NCBI GenBank assembly: GCA_016712315.1
Contig: JADJRG010000009.1
Span: forward strand, 1 to 27,484
Direction of reading: 5' to 3'
Source of the DNA: Nannocystis sp.
Lineage (GTDB): Bacteria; Myxococcota_A; Polyangia; Nannocystales; Nannocystaceae
Length of the DNA stretch: 27,484 nucleotides
Both the position numbers and the translations under genes were made by a program. Positions 8,025 through 17,397 of this stretch are shown here, piece after piece; position 1 is the stretch's first letter; every line of letters begins with the position of its first letter. Below the pieces are notes generated by a model that did not search any database, was not told the DNA's origin, and saw only the letters and a list, made by a program, of their open reading frames with translations.

Positions 8025-11000
8025 GAGTTTTTGGCGGGGGTGGCGGTGAGAAGCACGACCCCGGAGCCGCCGGTCTGGCGCCTGACGGCGCCCGCGCGGA
8101 AGTCGAGCTGCCAGGCGCGCCCGCTGCCTTCACCGCCGCCCGACCCCATGAACTTCGGGATGCTGCCGTCTTCGCGGGCCTGGGGGAGGTGGAGGTTTTT
8201 AAAGCTCGCGGCTTCATCGACGATGAGCAGGTCGACGCCGATCTCGTCCCAGGTGACGCCGGGGTCGTATTGCCACCCCTCCGGGAGCGCGAGGATCTCG
8301 TCCACCCAGGCGCTCGTGCCGTGCTCAAGCAGGGCCTTTTGGCGCTCGCTGAGCTTCTCCTTCGCCTTGTCCTCGAGGGCGTTGAGCCTCATGCGGCGCA
8401 GCGTGAGCGAGCGGCGGATCGCCTCGACACTCTCGACGTACTCCAGGACCGCGGACTCATTCATCTTCGTGCGGCCCAGCGCGTCGTAGCTGAGGATGAC
8501 GACGTCGAGCTGGCCGGTCTGGAGCGCGATCCACTTCTGCGCGCGCTCCTCTGGGGTGTCCGTCTCGCTCGTGATCTGGCCCTTGCGGGTGCCGCGGGTG
8601 AGGCGCTTTCGTTTGCTGCCGATGACGGCGATCCGATAGTCGGGAAGGGTGCAGAGGATGTCATCGTGCCACTTCCAGACGATCGAGCCGGGCACGAGGA
8701 TGACGGGGCGGCGTGCCCAACCCTCTTGGCGCGCGAGGGCGACGATGGCGAGGGCGGTGTAGGTCTTGCCGACGCCGACATCGAAGGCGACGAGGCCTCC
8801 GCGCTGGTGCAGCACACGCCGGGCGCCGGCGACTTGGTGGGGCTTGAGCTGGGGGGCGTTGGCGCCCCATCGGGCGATCTCGAGGGGTTCGGTGGTGTAG
8901 GTCGGCACGACGCGGCCGCGCGCCGCTCGATTGTAGGCAGCGGCGACGGCCTCCTGCCGCTCTTCGTCCTCGGTGAGCCATGTGACGAACTCGTCCGTCC
9001 ATGCCTTCTCTTGCGCGAGCCGGAGCTGGGCGAGGCTGAGTTTTTCCGCCTTCTTCTCCTCGCGGGACATCATCGAGTCCCTCTTCTTCGGCTTCTCGAC
9101 CTTGAACGAGGCTATGTCGGGGTTGATCCAGCCGAGGATCGACGAGGTCTTGGGGTGGATGGTCGGCTCCTTGTCGCCATCTGGGCCGATGGGGCGGACG
9201 AGCGCTTCGTGCCGCTCGAGCAGGATCGGGCCGTAGTTGCGGTTGTAGGTCGCGCTGAGCCAGGCGGCGACGAGTTCGAGGGGGACCCAGCCCTGGTTGG
9301 GGCCGATGTCTTGGATGTCTTGAAAAAGGACGGGCTTGATCGCGGCGATCAGGCGAGCGACTTGTGCCGCCGCTTGGGCGTCGCCCGCAGCGGCGCGGGC
9401 CTGCGCGCGATCGTGACGCTCCCAGAGGTGGATCCCGGTGGTGTAGGCGTCGCTGGGGTAGAGCTCGTTCCACTCGTCGCCGTCGAGGTTCCAGCCGTTG
9501 CCGAACAAGGACTCGAGCGCGGCCTGCCGCGAGAGGGTGCCGCCTTGGCGGCGATGGAAGTCGAGCAGCTCGGTGATGGTGAGATGGCGGCGCGCTCGAA
9601 AGAGCATCTCCGCCTGCGCGGGCACGTCGTCGGGCTGGCCGGTGTACTTGGGCTCGACCTTGGGGCGGTCGCGCAGGGCGGGCACGAGGGCGCCCATCCT
9701 GGTGTAGGCGTTGAGGAGCTGCTGGGCGAGCGCCTGGCCGCGGTTGGAGAGCGCGAGCAGCTCCTTGTGCTGCCAGGGGTTGCCGTACGCGAGGGCGTGG
9801 TCGGTGAGGGCCTGGTGCAGCTCCGGCCAGAGGGCGAGGGCCTTCGTGTCATCGTCGGCGCCGAGGGCGGCGAGGTAACGACCGACGCGGCGACCGAGCT
9901 CGAGGGCGGCGCGTAGCTCGGGATCGAGGTCGTTGGGGAGCGAGACGTCGGCGACGACGGTTTGGAAGGTGCCCGCCGCGGCACGAGGCGCGATCGAGGT
10001 GAGCTCGCAGGAGGTGCAGATCGGGCGGGGTTGGAGCGGGGGTAGGCCGCGAAAATCGCCCTCGACCTTGTAGCGCCACGAGGTCTTTTTATTGCCGGCC
10101 TCGTCCTCGCCCGCGAAGGAGCCTTCCTCGTCGCCGAGGATCTGGTCTGGGTGTTGCTCAAAATACTCGCCGTCGAGGATGTAGATGTCGTCCGCGTCGA
10201 CCTCGCGCAGCTCGCCGCCACGGCTGCGCCAGATCACGATGTCCATGACGACGAAGGCGCCGGGCACGATCTCGCGGCCGTTGGTGTCGTGGCTGGGCAG
10301 GCGGTAGGCGCCGAGCAGGTGGTGGCGAAGCAGGATCTTCTCGCGCAGGCCGCGGCTCGAGCGGCCGGACATAAACCCGGCGGGGATCAAAAACACGCCG
10401 ATCCCGCTGGGGACGAGCAGATCGAGGGTGCGGCGCATGAAGTAGGCGAAGGCGCGCTTCTCCTTAAAAACCTCGTCGGGGTCTTCGCGGGCCATGGCGC
10501 CGCGCTCGCCGTAGGGTGGGTTCGAGAGGATGAGGTTGAGGGCGCCTTGATGGTGGGGGCCGTACTCACGCACCCAGCGCTCGAAGGGCATGTGGTGGAG
10601 GGTGATGTCGGGCCGGAGCGCGCGCAGCAGCGTCGACGAGACTTTTGAAAACTCAACGGCGGTCCACTGGATCCCTTTGATCTGGCCGCCTGCTTCGAGG
10701 GCGAGGCATCGGCGGGGGCTGAAGGCGCGGATGAGGCGGCCGATCCCGGCGCTGGGTTCGAGGGCACGCACGAGGCCGTCCTCGCCGGTGAGCTCGGGCA
10801 GGTAGGGACAGAGGACCTCGGCCAGTGACTCGGCGATGACGGTGGGGGTGTAGTACTCGTGGATCAGCCCAAAGGTCTCGGGGACGAGCTCGGTGGGGAT
10901 CTGGGCCTTGACCTTCTCGATCGAGAGGCCACCCCAGCCGCTATAGCCGGCGACGGCTTGCAGATCCTCGGAGGTCATCTCATCTGGCTCTTTGGCCAGC

Positions 11001-11551
11001 ACGAGTTGCATCGCCTGGAGATTGGCCTTCGTGCGCCAGGCGGGGGTCTTGTGATCGGGCGGCGATTCGATCTCGCGCACGAGCATGGGCTCGGGCGCGG
11101 TGGGGGCAGCGATGAGGGCGCGAGCGTGCGTCCAGAGGGCGAGGGCGTAGCGGCCGACCTTGGCGCCGTCGGTGATCCGCTCGCGGAGCTGGGCGACCTG
11201 CTGATGCGCGGTGTCGGCGGCGGTGCGCAGCTCTTGGAGGTTTTTGTCGTTGTAGGCGGGGTTGAGGTGGAGCACGCCGGCCGCGTCGCGCATGGCGCGG
11301 GCGATGTAGCGGACGCCAAGGGGGCCGATCGCGGTCTGAGCGTCGTCTCGCAGGATCACCAGCGAGGGGCGGCGCAGGAGCAGGGCCTCGGCGTCCCAGC
11401 CGGCGGCCTGGAGGTAGGATCGCCTCGGCGCGCAGGTCGATGTAGGTGCGCACGAGTCGGGCGACGCGCTCTTGCTGCTCGGGGGGTGCCGTTTCGGGAA
11501 GATCGAGGCGTTTGAGCAGGCGGGTGATGATCGTGGGGTCGTCCGCGCCAC
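8003..11551 (-). CDS. DarB-like DNA N6-methylase fused to SF2 helicase, central part
   Basis: The core of an about 2002-residue protein (whole gene 11789-5781). Numbering from the true start, residues near 280 hold YSGWGGLS and then EYYTP. Near 341 is EPSAGIGRL (methylase motif I, SAM binding) and near 421 LILSNPPYG (motif IV, the NPPY of adenine N6-methylases). Near 1001 is FDVGVGKTYTALAI (helicase Walker A), near 1188 LLIVDEAASFKN (Walker B) and near 1245 LLTATPA (motif III). A CxxC-like pair (ICTSCEL) lies between the two halves. Phage P1 DarB has the same methylase-then-helicase plan, is packaged in the virion and protects incoming DNA from restriction. Similar proteins also occur on plasmids and integrative elements, so the exact role is inferred. 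The frame breaks at about 11411-11424 and about 8020. Confidence 0.9.
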   Translation of the reverse strand: MARTTPRSSPACSNASIFPKRHPPSSKSASPDSCAPTSTCAPRRSYLQAAGWDAEALLLRRPSLVILRDDAQTAIGPLGVRYIARAMRDAAGVLHLNPAYNDKNLQELRTAADTAHQQVAQLRERITDGAKVGRYALALWTHARALIAAPTAPEPMLVREIESPPDHKTPAWRTKANLQAMQLVLAKEPDEMTSEDLQAVAGYSGWGGLSIEKVKAQIPTELVPETFGLIHEYYTPTVIAESLAEVLCPYLPELTGEDGLVRALEPSAGIGRLIRAFSPRRCLALEAGGQIKGIQWTAVEFSKVSSTLLRALRPDITLHHMPFERWVREYGPHHQGALNLILSNPPYGERGAMAREDPDEVFKEKRAFAYFMRRTLDLLVPSGIGVFLIPAGFMSGRSSRGLREKILLRHHLLGAYRLPSHDTNGREIVPGAFVVMDIVIWRSRGGELREVDADDIYILDGEYFEQHPDQILGDEEGSFAGEDEAGNKKTSWRYKVEGDFRGLPPLQPRPICTSCELTSIAPRAAAGTFQTVVADVSLPNDLDPELRAALELGRRVGRYLAALGADDDTKALALWPELHQALTDHALAYGNPWQHKELLALSNRGQALAQQLLNAYTRMGALVPALRDRPKVEPKYTGQPDDVPAQAEMLFRARRHLTITELLDFHRRQGGTLSRQAALESLFGNGWNLDGDEWNELYPSDAYTTGIHLWERHDRAQARAAAGDAQAAAQVARLIAAIKPVLFQDIQDIGPNQGWVPLELVAAWLSATYNRNYGPILLERHEALVRPIGPDGDKEPTIHPKTSSILGWINPDIASFKVEKPKKRDSMMSREEKKAEKLSLAQLRLAQEKAWTDEFVTWLTEDEERQEAVAAAYNRAARGRVVPTYTTEPLEIARWGANAPQLKPHQVAGARRVLHQRGGLVAFDVGVGKTYTALAIVALARQEGWARRPVILVPGSIVWKWHDDILCTLPDYRIAVIGSKRKRLTRGTRKGQITSETDTPEERAQKWIALQTGQLDVVILSYDALGRTKMNESAVLEYVESVEAIRRSLTLRRMRLNALEDKAKEKLSERQKALLEHGTSAWVDEILALPEGWQYDPGVTWDEIGVDLLIVDEAASFKNLHLPQAREDGSIPKFMGSGGGEGSGRAWQLDFRAGAVRRQTGGSGVVLLTATPAKNSPLGFTT

Positions 11552-11789
11552 GCAGGCGCAGGGTCTTTCGCTCGCGATCGACGGCGGCGTAGACCTCCAT
11601 GTATTCGAGGGCGCTTCGCGGCGCGCCTCCGCGGCGGATCCGGCGAGCCGTCAATTCCTGGTCGATGACCCGGATGAGGCGCTCGCGGTGTTTGGTTAAA
11701 AAAGCGTCGATGAACAGGGGGGAGTGCCGCTGCCGGGCTACGGGGCGCCAGATGGCGATCGCTGCGTCGAGGATGGCGGCGGCGGTCAT
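11410..11789 (-). CDS. Giant methylase-helicase, N-terminal module
   Basis: True start of the methylase-helicase. The ATG at 11789 overlaps the stop of the upstream small gene (ATGA). It codes MTAAAILDAAIAIWRP and KHRERLIRVIDQEL, the module shared with the satellite protein at 5245-5784, followed by a helical segment (TIITRLLKRLDLPETAPPEQ and RVARLVRTYIDLRAEA). A one-base shift near 11411-11424 moves the reading into the main frame at SYLQAAGWDAEALLLRRPS. Without this part the enzyme would start at an internal ATG with no ribosome site and a low-complexity N-terminus, so I take this as the genuine N-terminus. Confidence 0.75.
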
Positions 11790-12130
11790 CGCGAGCTCCT
11801 TTTGTTGTTTGTGGTGGGGATCCGGCACCCGCAGCCGCCGGGCCACGTGTCGAAGTCGCCGCCGGCTTGCAGGTGGCCGCCCTTGAGCCAGCCTACGCAG
11901 GCGGTGGCGAGCTGGGAGCGATCGGCGGCGCGTAGCTCGTAGAGGTTGCCTTGCTGGCTGGGGAGCGCCTGGCGGCCCTCCACGAGCTCGCTGGTGATCG
12001 CGGGCTCGAGCATACGATAGCCGCTTGCGGTGGGCACCACGTCGTGGTGTTCGGCGAGGTGACGGAGGGCGCGGCTGTCCGCGTAGACGTGGGAGCCCAC
12101 GCGGTAGATGTGGCCTGGTCCTTGGGTCAT
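11786..12130 (-). CDS. Unknown small protein, 114 aa
   Basis: A single intact frame, MTQGPGHIYRVGSHVYADSR at its start, lying directly after the stop of the large low-complexity protein and ending in an ATGA overlap with the giant methylase-helicase. It has a likely beta hairpin at the N-terminus and a central helix (RALRHLAEHHDVVP). A later TACVGWLKGGHLQAGGDFDT segment precedes a Cys pair (GGCGCRIP) near the C-terminus. The two cysteines are close to each other and could bind metal, but there is no matching pair elsewhere. No family recognised. Its place suggests co-expression with the enzyme. Confidence 0.65.
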   Translation of the reverse strand: MTQGPGHIYRVGSHVYADSRALRHLAEHHDVVPTASGYRMLEPAITSELVEGRQALPSQQGNLYELRAADRSQLATACVGWLKGGHLQAGGDFDTWPGGCGCRIPTTNNKRSSR

Positions 12131-12131
12131 G

Positions 12132-13643
12132 TTATTCCTCGTCGTCCTCGTCCTGTAGTCCGGCCATGGCCTGCTTGATCGCGCCGCTAAGGCTATCTAA
12201 GAGGTCCTCTTCGGCGGCATCCATCGCGGGCTCGGGCTCGGGCTCGGGCTCAGGCAGGCGCAGGCGCAGGCGTAGGCGTAGGCGTAGGAGCAGCAGCAGG
12301 AGCTTCAGGGGTCTTCGGCATGGTCTTGGCCTTGCGCTGGCGCGGGGTGGCTTTTTTGGGTGGTGTTTGTTTTTTGGCGTCGTCGTCGTCGCCCTTGAGT
12401 TGGCCGATCAGATCGAGGGCGCGGACCTCGAGCGCCTCGCGTGTGCCGCAGCCGAGCTGATCGAAGTCGGTGTCGTCTTTGCGGGCGAAGGCCAAGACAA
12501 AGGATCCGCCCTCGGACTGCATGAGCCGGAACTCGCCGTCGCCCACCGCGGCGACGCAGATCTGGGCGTCGCCTTCGACGGTCTCGCGCCAGGTGATCTC
12601 GCTGTCGCCGAGGCGTAGACGCTTCGGGCGGGGACAGGCGCTCAGATCGCCGCCCGCGGCGCGGTAGGCCGCAGGGGTGGGTAGACCGCTCTCGGCGAGC
12701 TGGGTGGCGAGTTTTTTTAAGGCGTCGCTTCGCCCGCAGCCGTAGTCGTAGATCGGGCCGTCGCTGTGCTCAAAAAAGAGCCCGGCGAGGCCGCCCGTGC
12801 GTGGCGTGACGCGGAAGGTGCCGCCGCCCCAGGTCGCTTCGAGGGTGCTCCGACCCTTGATCTCCCGGGGTTGCCACTGGAGTTTGACGGGGTCGCGTAC
12901 GACCTCGGGGGTTGGGGGCGCCGTGGGCGGCGGTGGTGGCGGGGGTGGTGGGGGTTCGGGTTCGTTCTCCTCGGGGGCGGCACGGCGCCGAGCTCGATGG
13001 CGTGCTTTTGCAGGGTCTCGATGACGCCGGTGACTTCATCCTCGCGAATGCCCCACCCCAGGAGCTCCTCTCGCACGTCGTCGTCAGGCTTCAAGAAGAC
13101 GTGGGGATAGAGTTGGATGAACTCCTCATCCCACGTCAACGTCGAGGTGAACCGATCGCTGTGGATCGTGACGCGCCCGAGCACGTCATAGCGCTCGTTG
13201 CTGGGCACGTAGCGGGCTTTGCGGCCCGTGCCGGTCTGGAGGAGCTCGCCGCCCTCGACAAGGCGGCCGAGGGCGGCGAGGATCTCGACGGCGTCGACGT
13301 CGAGCTTTTCGACCTTTCGGAGCGCGCTGAGGGTGTAGGCCCCGTCTTTGACGGCGGCGAGCACGGCGAGATCGAGGGCCCTCGCGCTGGGGTAGGTACG
13401 ACCGGGTTTGGTCTTGGCCTTGGCTTTGGCTTTGGCTTTGGGCTTGTCCTTCGACTTCGCCTTGCGCTCGGGTTCGGGCTCGGGCTCGGGCTCGGGTTCA
13501 CTGGCCTTGCCGCCCTTGCCGCCCTTGCCGCCCTTGCTGCCCTTGGAAGCAGGATCTTCGGGCCAAGCGCCGCCGATCGCGACCTCTTGGATCTCGCCCG
13601 TGTCGGTGTTGCGGAGCTTGACGCTCATCAGGACGACGGCCAT
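12132..13643 (-). CDS. Low-complexity Lys/Glu/Pro protein with winged-helix-like segment (frameshifted)
   Basis: About 503 residues across two frameshifts, near 12973-12977 in a G run and near 12250-12290 in a six-base repeat. In order: a short beta region (MSVKLRNTDTGEIQEVAIGG); tandem GKGGKGGKGG; EPEPEPEPE; KAKAKAKAK; a helical segment resembling a winged helix (ARALDLAVLAAVKDGAYTLS, then RKVEKLDVDAVEILAALGRL); and a region ending VIETLQKHAIELG. A nine-Pro tract follows, then a beta-rich domain (LFFEHSDGPIYDYGCGRSDA, then DGEFRLMQSEGGSFVLAFAR), a Lys-rich linker, a PAPAPEPEPE tract and an acidic end, AGLQDEDDEE. Function unknown. The winged-helix reading is tentative. Lys tracts suggest nucleic-acid contact, by inference. 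Confidence 0.6.
13404..13548. repeat. Three short tandem tracts coding KA, EP and GGK repeats
   Basis: Within one gene lie, on the plus strand, repeated ttggct units (13418-13438), repeated tcgggc units (13469-13497) and repeated ccgccctt-g units (13509-13540). On the minus strand they code alternating Lys-Ala, Glu-Pro and Gly-Gly-Lys. These are slippage-prone and may vary in length between relatives. Confidence 0.7.
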
Positions 13644-13652
13644 GGTTTCCCC

Positions 13653-13877
<225 letters not shown>

Positions 13878-13905
13878 CTCCTACCTTCCCTTCCCTTTTT
13901 GTGTT

Positions 13906-13929
13906 TGTTGTGTTGTGTTGTGTTGTGTT
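13906..13929. repeat. Pentanucleotide repeat TGTTG, about 5 copies
   Basis: TGTTG repeated four times plus TGTT, filling the short gap just after the stop of the 360-residue protein and before the small membrane protein gene. A five-base unit would shift any reading frame, which fits a non-coding leader. On the minus strand it gives an A/C-only leader free of structure upstream of the ribosome site. Confidence 0.85.
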
Positions 13930-15012
13930 CAGCGGAGTACTTCGGGCCTCAGCATGGGCCGGCGGGTCCCGATGCAGGGATCGGGGCTCTGGTCCGCGAG
14001 CGCGCGTAGCTCGGGGATCAGCTTGTGGCGGGCGCGGATCAGGGCGCGCCTCATCCCCAAAAAAGGCGGCGAAGCGGCGCTGGATGTAGTTAAAGGCGGC
14101 GGCGCTGATGAAGCCGCGGGGGCCGTTGAGGCCGTGGGTGGGTTCGTCGCCCTGGGCGACGCGGAGGAGCTGCTTGTCGAGGCGGAGGGCGGTGTCGCGT
14201 ATGTCCGCGAGGGGGCCGGCGGTGGCGCTGCGCCAGTATTTCCACTGCGCGGCGACGTCGCGCGCGTCCTGTTTGAGGTTGCCCTCGGCTTGCCAGAAGT
14301 TGGTGGCGAGCTGGAGGGCGCGGTGGGCAGGGTGGTGAGAGGCGCTGCTCTTCCAGGCGAGGGCGGGCGCGGGCGATTGGAGGCGGTGACCGTAGACCCA
14401 GGGGAAGGTGCCGAGGCAGAGGCGTAATGGGGTCTGCCAGCCGCAGCGGCCGTTGGATGGGATCCCAACCCCCTCGGGGGCGGCGTCGGCGAAGTAGCTG
14501 GGGCCGGCGTCCGCGAGGAAGGCGCGATGCGGGAGGATGATGACGTTGAGATCGCTCTGGAAGGCCGAGCGGGTTTGAGCCTGGAGCTGCGCGTCTTGGC
14601 CCGCGGTCAAGGGCCTGGCGTGCCACTTGGCGAGGTTGAAGCAGGCGCCTTCAGGCAGTGGGGCGACGCTGGTGTCGATCCTCCAGAGGTTGCGGGGGGT
14701 CGTCGTTGCAAAATGATCGAGCACGAGGGCGCGCACGCGGGCGCGGTCGAGCTTGGTGTCGCCTTCGCGCTGGCGATCGACGTGCTGCTGGAAGGCGCCG
14801 AGCGCCGCGGTGCCAATGTCCGCAAAACCCATGCGGGAGCGGCGTAGGCCGTTGAGGGTCTGATCGAGCGCTTCCGCCCATCCCATGGCGGCGGCGATCT
14901 CGGTCCACTGCTGCACGAACCATGACTCACGGTCCGCGGCGGAGAGGTAGTCGAAGTCGCCGACGAGGTCGTCGGTGAATCGTTCGAGCTCGGGATCGTA
15001 GCAGGTGATCAT
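13929..15012 (-). CDS. Unknown protein, about 360 aa (one frameshift)
   Basis: Starts at the ATG at 15012 with GAGGAAG just upstream and reads MITCYDPELERFTDDLVGDF. The product is largely helical with Trp-rich patches (ADRESWFVQQWTEIAAAMGW, NLWRIDTSVAPLPEGACFNL, then LATNFWQAEGNLKQDARDVA) and ends in an Arg-rich segment, MRRALIRARHKLIPELRALA. A one-base shift in the TTTTTTGGGG run near 14059-14064 is needed to reach this end, where TGA closes the gene at 13929. I see no membrane helix or catalytic motif and recognise no family. Between the transglycosylase-like gene and a membrane protein gene, it may be a virion component. Confidence 0.65.
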
Positions 15013-15016
15013 GGGG

Positions 15017-15918
15017 CTACTTCCTCGCCTGGGTCTTGGGGAGCTGGCCGACGAGATCGGCGAAGAGCTTCGGCACGCCGGGCCAGCCGGCGGCGCTGAG
15101 TTTTTTCGGGATCGTTGAGGTGTCGTCGAGATCGACGCCGAGCTCGAGCGCGTCGCTGTTAAAACGGTCGCGCACGGCTTCGTAGGTCTTGGAGCCTCGA
15201 TCGCCGGTGAGCAGCGAGGGGCTGGCCCAGCCGGCTTTGATGTCGAGGTGATCGTCGAGGCGGTAGTGGGCGACGAGGCGCTGGAGGTAGACGCAGGCGC
15301 CGAAGGCAGCGACGCGGGGCTGGAACATGACGCTGGGAGGGCTGCTGAGGAGCGGGGCGTCGTCGCCTACCTCGGGTACGCCGGTCCAGAGGAAGTAGGG
15401 CGCGAGGGCGCCGAAGAGGCCGCCAGAGCCGAACTCGGCGGCCTGCATGCCGTAGGCGAGCTCGGGGTTGCGGTCTTTCATGTTGTTGTAGGCGCGGCGT
15501 GAGGCGCTGCGCTCGGCCTCGCTGTCGTTGTGAGCGGTGGCGACGAAGGCGCTCTCTCGTTTGGCGATGGTGGCGAAGATCCGGCCAGAGCCGCTGATGC
15601 CGCTGAGCCGCTCCATGAGGGCGAAGAGGGGGCGCAGGTCGGCGGGGGTCTTGCCCCAATTGGCGATGAGGTCGACGCCGGGCACGTCGGCGGCGGTGGG
15701 CAGCGCGGCGGTGGTGGAGCTGCTGCTGCTGCTGGGGGCGGAGGCGCTGGGCGTTGATTGGCCGGGGGGCGTGGGCTCGCCGGGGACGGCGGCTGGAGGG
15801 GCGAGGAGGGCTTGTCCGAGTCGCCGCTGCGCAGATAGAGGGCGGTGAGGCCGACGACGCCGACGGTCGCGAGTCCGCCGATGACCCACTTGGGGATCGC
15901 TTGTGGTGCTGGTGTCAT
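15017..15918 (-). CDS. Membrane-anchored lytic transglycosylase-like protein (one frameshift)
   Basis: About 300 residues. The ATG at 15918 overlaps the previous stop (ATGA). A short basic start leads into one membrane helix (WVIGGLATVGVVGLTALYLR), then a Pro/Ser-rich linker broken by a one-base shift near 15790-15802, then a globular domain. In that domain RIFATIAKRESAFVATAHN resembles the catalytic Glu region of lysozyme-like transglycosylases (ESxF), and GMQAAEFGSGGLFG and FQPRVAAFGACVYLQRL sit where the family has its GLMQ segment and later helices. It would cut peptidoglycan glycan strands. PRD1 P7, a virion transglycosylase with a membrane segment, is a functional parallel. The assignment rests on motif order, not on a search. 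Confidence 0.6.
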
Positions 15919-16493
15919 GACGGTCTCCTCATCAAGGCGCAGCCGGCGCTCAAGGCGGCGACGCCCCAGCCGACGGCGGCCACCAGGGCGATCTCGGCGC
16001 GGCTGATCGATGTCGCTGGCGTCGCCGCGACTTGGTCTTGCATCGTGGCCTCGGGGGCAGGTGCGGCGCCCTCGGGGGCATCGGGTGGCAGCTCGGTGGC
16101 GTGGTTCCAGCCGCCGGGCGTGGCGAGGGCGGCGAGTTTTTGGGTATCCCAGGCGGCGAGGGCCTCGAGCGCGCGCTCGCCCTGCTCGCTTTTGGGATCG
16201 ATGCGGTAGCCCGGGACCCCCTCGTCGTCGGGGTCGACCTGGCCGAGGATGAGCTCCAAGGCCGCTGGAGCGCCGCCAGGGGCGACGCGCAGCGCGGACC
16301 AAGGCATGGGCGGGCCGACGCGGCGGACGGCGTCCAGGAAGCGGCTACGGGCCTCGGCGCTGGCCTCGGTCCAGAGCGCCTCGATGAAGAGGCGGACCTC
16401 CCCCTCGAGCGCGCCGAGCTGCTCCGGGGTGGCGGCGGCGAGGCGCGCGCTGTAGCGCGCGAGCATGTCTACACGAGAGGGATCGATGTACAT
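15915..16493 (-). CDS. Tail-anchored membrane protein, 192 aa
   Basis: An intact frame starting MYIDPSRVDMLARYSARLAA. Residues 1-60 are helical and acidic (EQLGALEGEVRLFIEALWTE). The middle holds VAPGGAPAALELILGQVDPD and WDTQKLAALATPGGWNHATE. A Pro/Ala linker is followed by a C-terminal hydrophobic helix, AEIALVAAVGWGVAALSAGC, and a basic end (LMRRPS). Its stop overlaps the start of the transglycosylase-like gene, itself membrane-anchored. The large soluble N-terminal domain probably faces the side opposite the basic tail. Family unknown; a virion membrane protein under the capsid is a reasonable guess from its place next to the capsid candidates. Confidence 0.7.
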   Translation of the reverse strand: MYIDPSRVDMLARYSARLAAATPEQLGALEGEVRLFIEALWTEASAEARSRFLDAVRRVGPPMPWSALRVAPGGAPAALELILGQVDPDDEGVPGYRIDPKSEQGERALEALAAWDTQKLAALATPGGWNHATELPPDAPEGAAPAPEATMQDQVAATPATSISRAEIALVAAVGWGVAALSAGCALMRRPS

Positions 16494-16514
16494 GGTGGGT
16501 TTGCGCCTTGTGGG

Positions 16515-17385
16515 TCAGAGATCGTTGGCGTAGCGGCCGCGGAGGCGGTCCCCGGGCTGCACCCGCACGAGCTCGATGTCACACACCACGGTGTCGACGA
16601 CGGGCGCGGGCGACCACAGACCGAGGAGGTCGTCGTGGCTGACAAAAAACACCTTGGACCAGCGCATGGGCTTGATGTCGGTCTGGAGAGCGGCGCTGTC
16701 GCGCAGGTGACCGTCGACGATGTGGAGCTGGGCGTCCGCGTTGATGCCGGCGTAGCGGACGCTGACGTAGCAGCCCTGGAATGTCGGGTACATGCACAAG
16801 TCCCGGGCGGGGATCGGGCCGTCTCCGAGGGTGTCGGTGACCAGCATGCTGAGCCCGGGGCTCCAGGCGAAGGGCGGTGAGTAGTTGTTGACCAGGGGCA
16901 GGTGGTTGAAGCCGCCGGAGCCGCTGCGGATCAGGCGAAAACGGCGCCACTGCGGCACAGGCGGGGTGCGTAGGGCGAGCGAGACGTGCTCGCTCTCGGC
17001 GAGCTCGGTGACGACCATCTGAATACAGACGCGCCCGCCGTCTTGGGTGTAGATCGCCAAACGGTCCCCGGGGTAGATGGGCACGTGGACCATCTGGGGG
17101 GTGAGGTCGACCTCCTCGCGGAAGACGTCGGGGTCGTCCTTGGAGATGATCCGGGCGACGCTCTGCGGGTTGTAGCTCGAGCTGGCGATGCCGCACAGCT
17201 TGGGGGTGAGGTCCGAGAAGACGCCGAAGAAGTCGGCGGAGATCTGGCCAGCGGGGCCGGTGAGGTGGGCGCGGTAGATGCGGCTGCCCTCGATGGTGAA
17301 GTTGTTGCGGCGGAGCTCTATCGACGTCTGGCCGTCGAAGTCGCCCTCTTTGTGCAGCCGAAAGGTGATCGGTTCCGGATCCCAT
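16515..17385 (-). CDS. Candidate major capsid protein, two similar beta-rich halves, about 289 aa
   Basis: The gene reads from the ATG at 17385 if one G in ATGGG is surplus (MDPEPITFRLHKEGDF). The product is beta-rich with few helices and no membrane segment. Its halves look alike: PITFRLHKEGDFDG against WRRFRLIRSGSGGFN at their starts (residues about 5 and 145), and MVHVPIYPGDRLAIYT ending VCIQMVVTEL against KVFFVSHDDLLGLWSP ending VVCDIELVRV at their ends. A tandem pair of beta barrels of about 140 residues each is the plan of double jelly-roll capsid proteins (PM2 P2 and FLiP are of similar length). The call is inference from length, beta content, internal likeness and context. A receptor-binding or other beta-sandwich virion protein is the main alternative. 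Confidence 0.5.
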
Positions 17386-17397
17386 GGCGTTGTCCTC

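Noticed and set aside
8189..9916. A 575-residue plus-strand open frame
   Set aside because: It lies antisense to the methylase-helicase, is low in sequence complexity, and the opposite strand carries ordered enzyme motifs.
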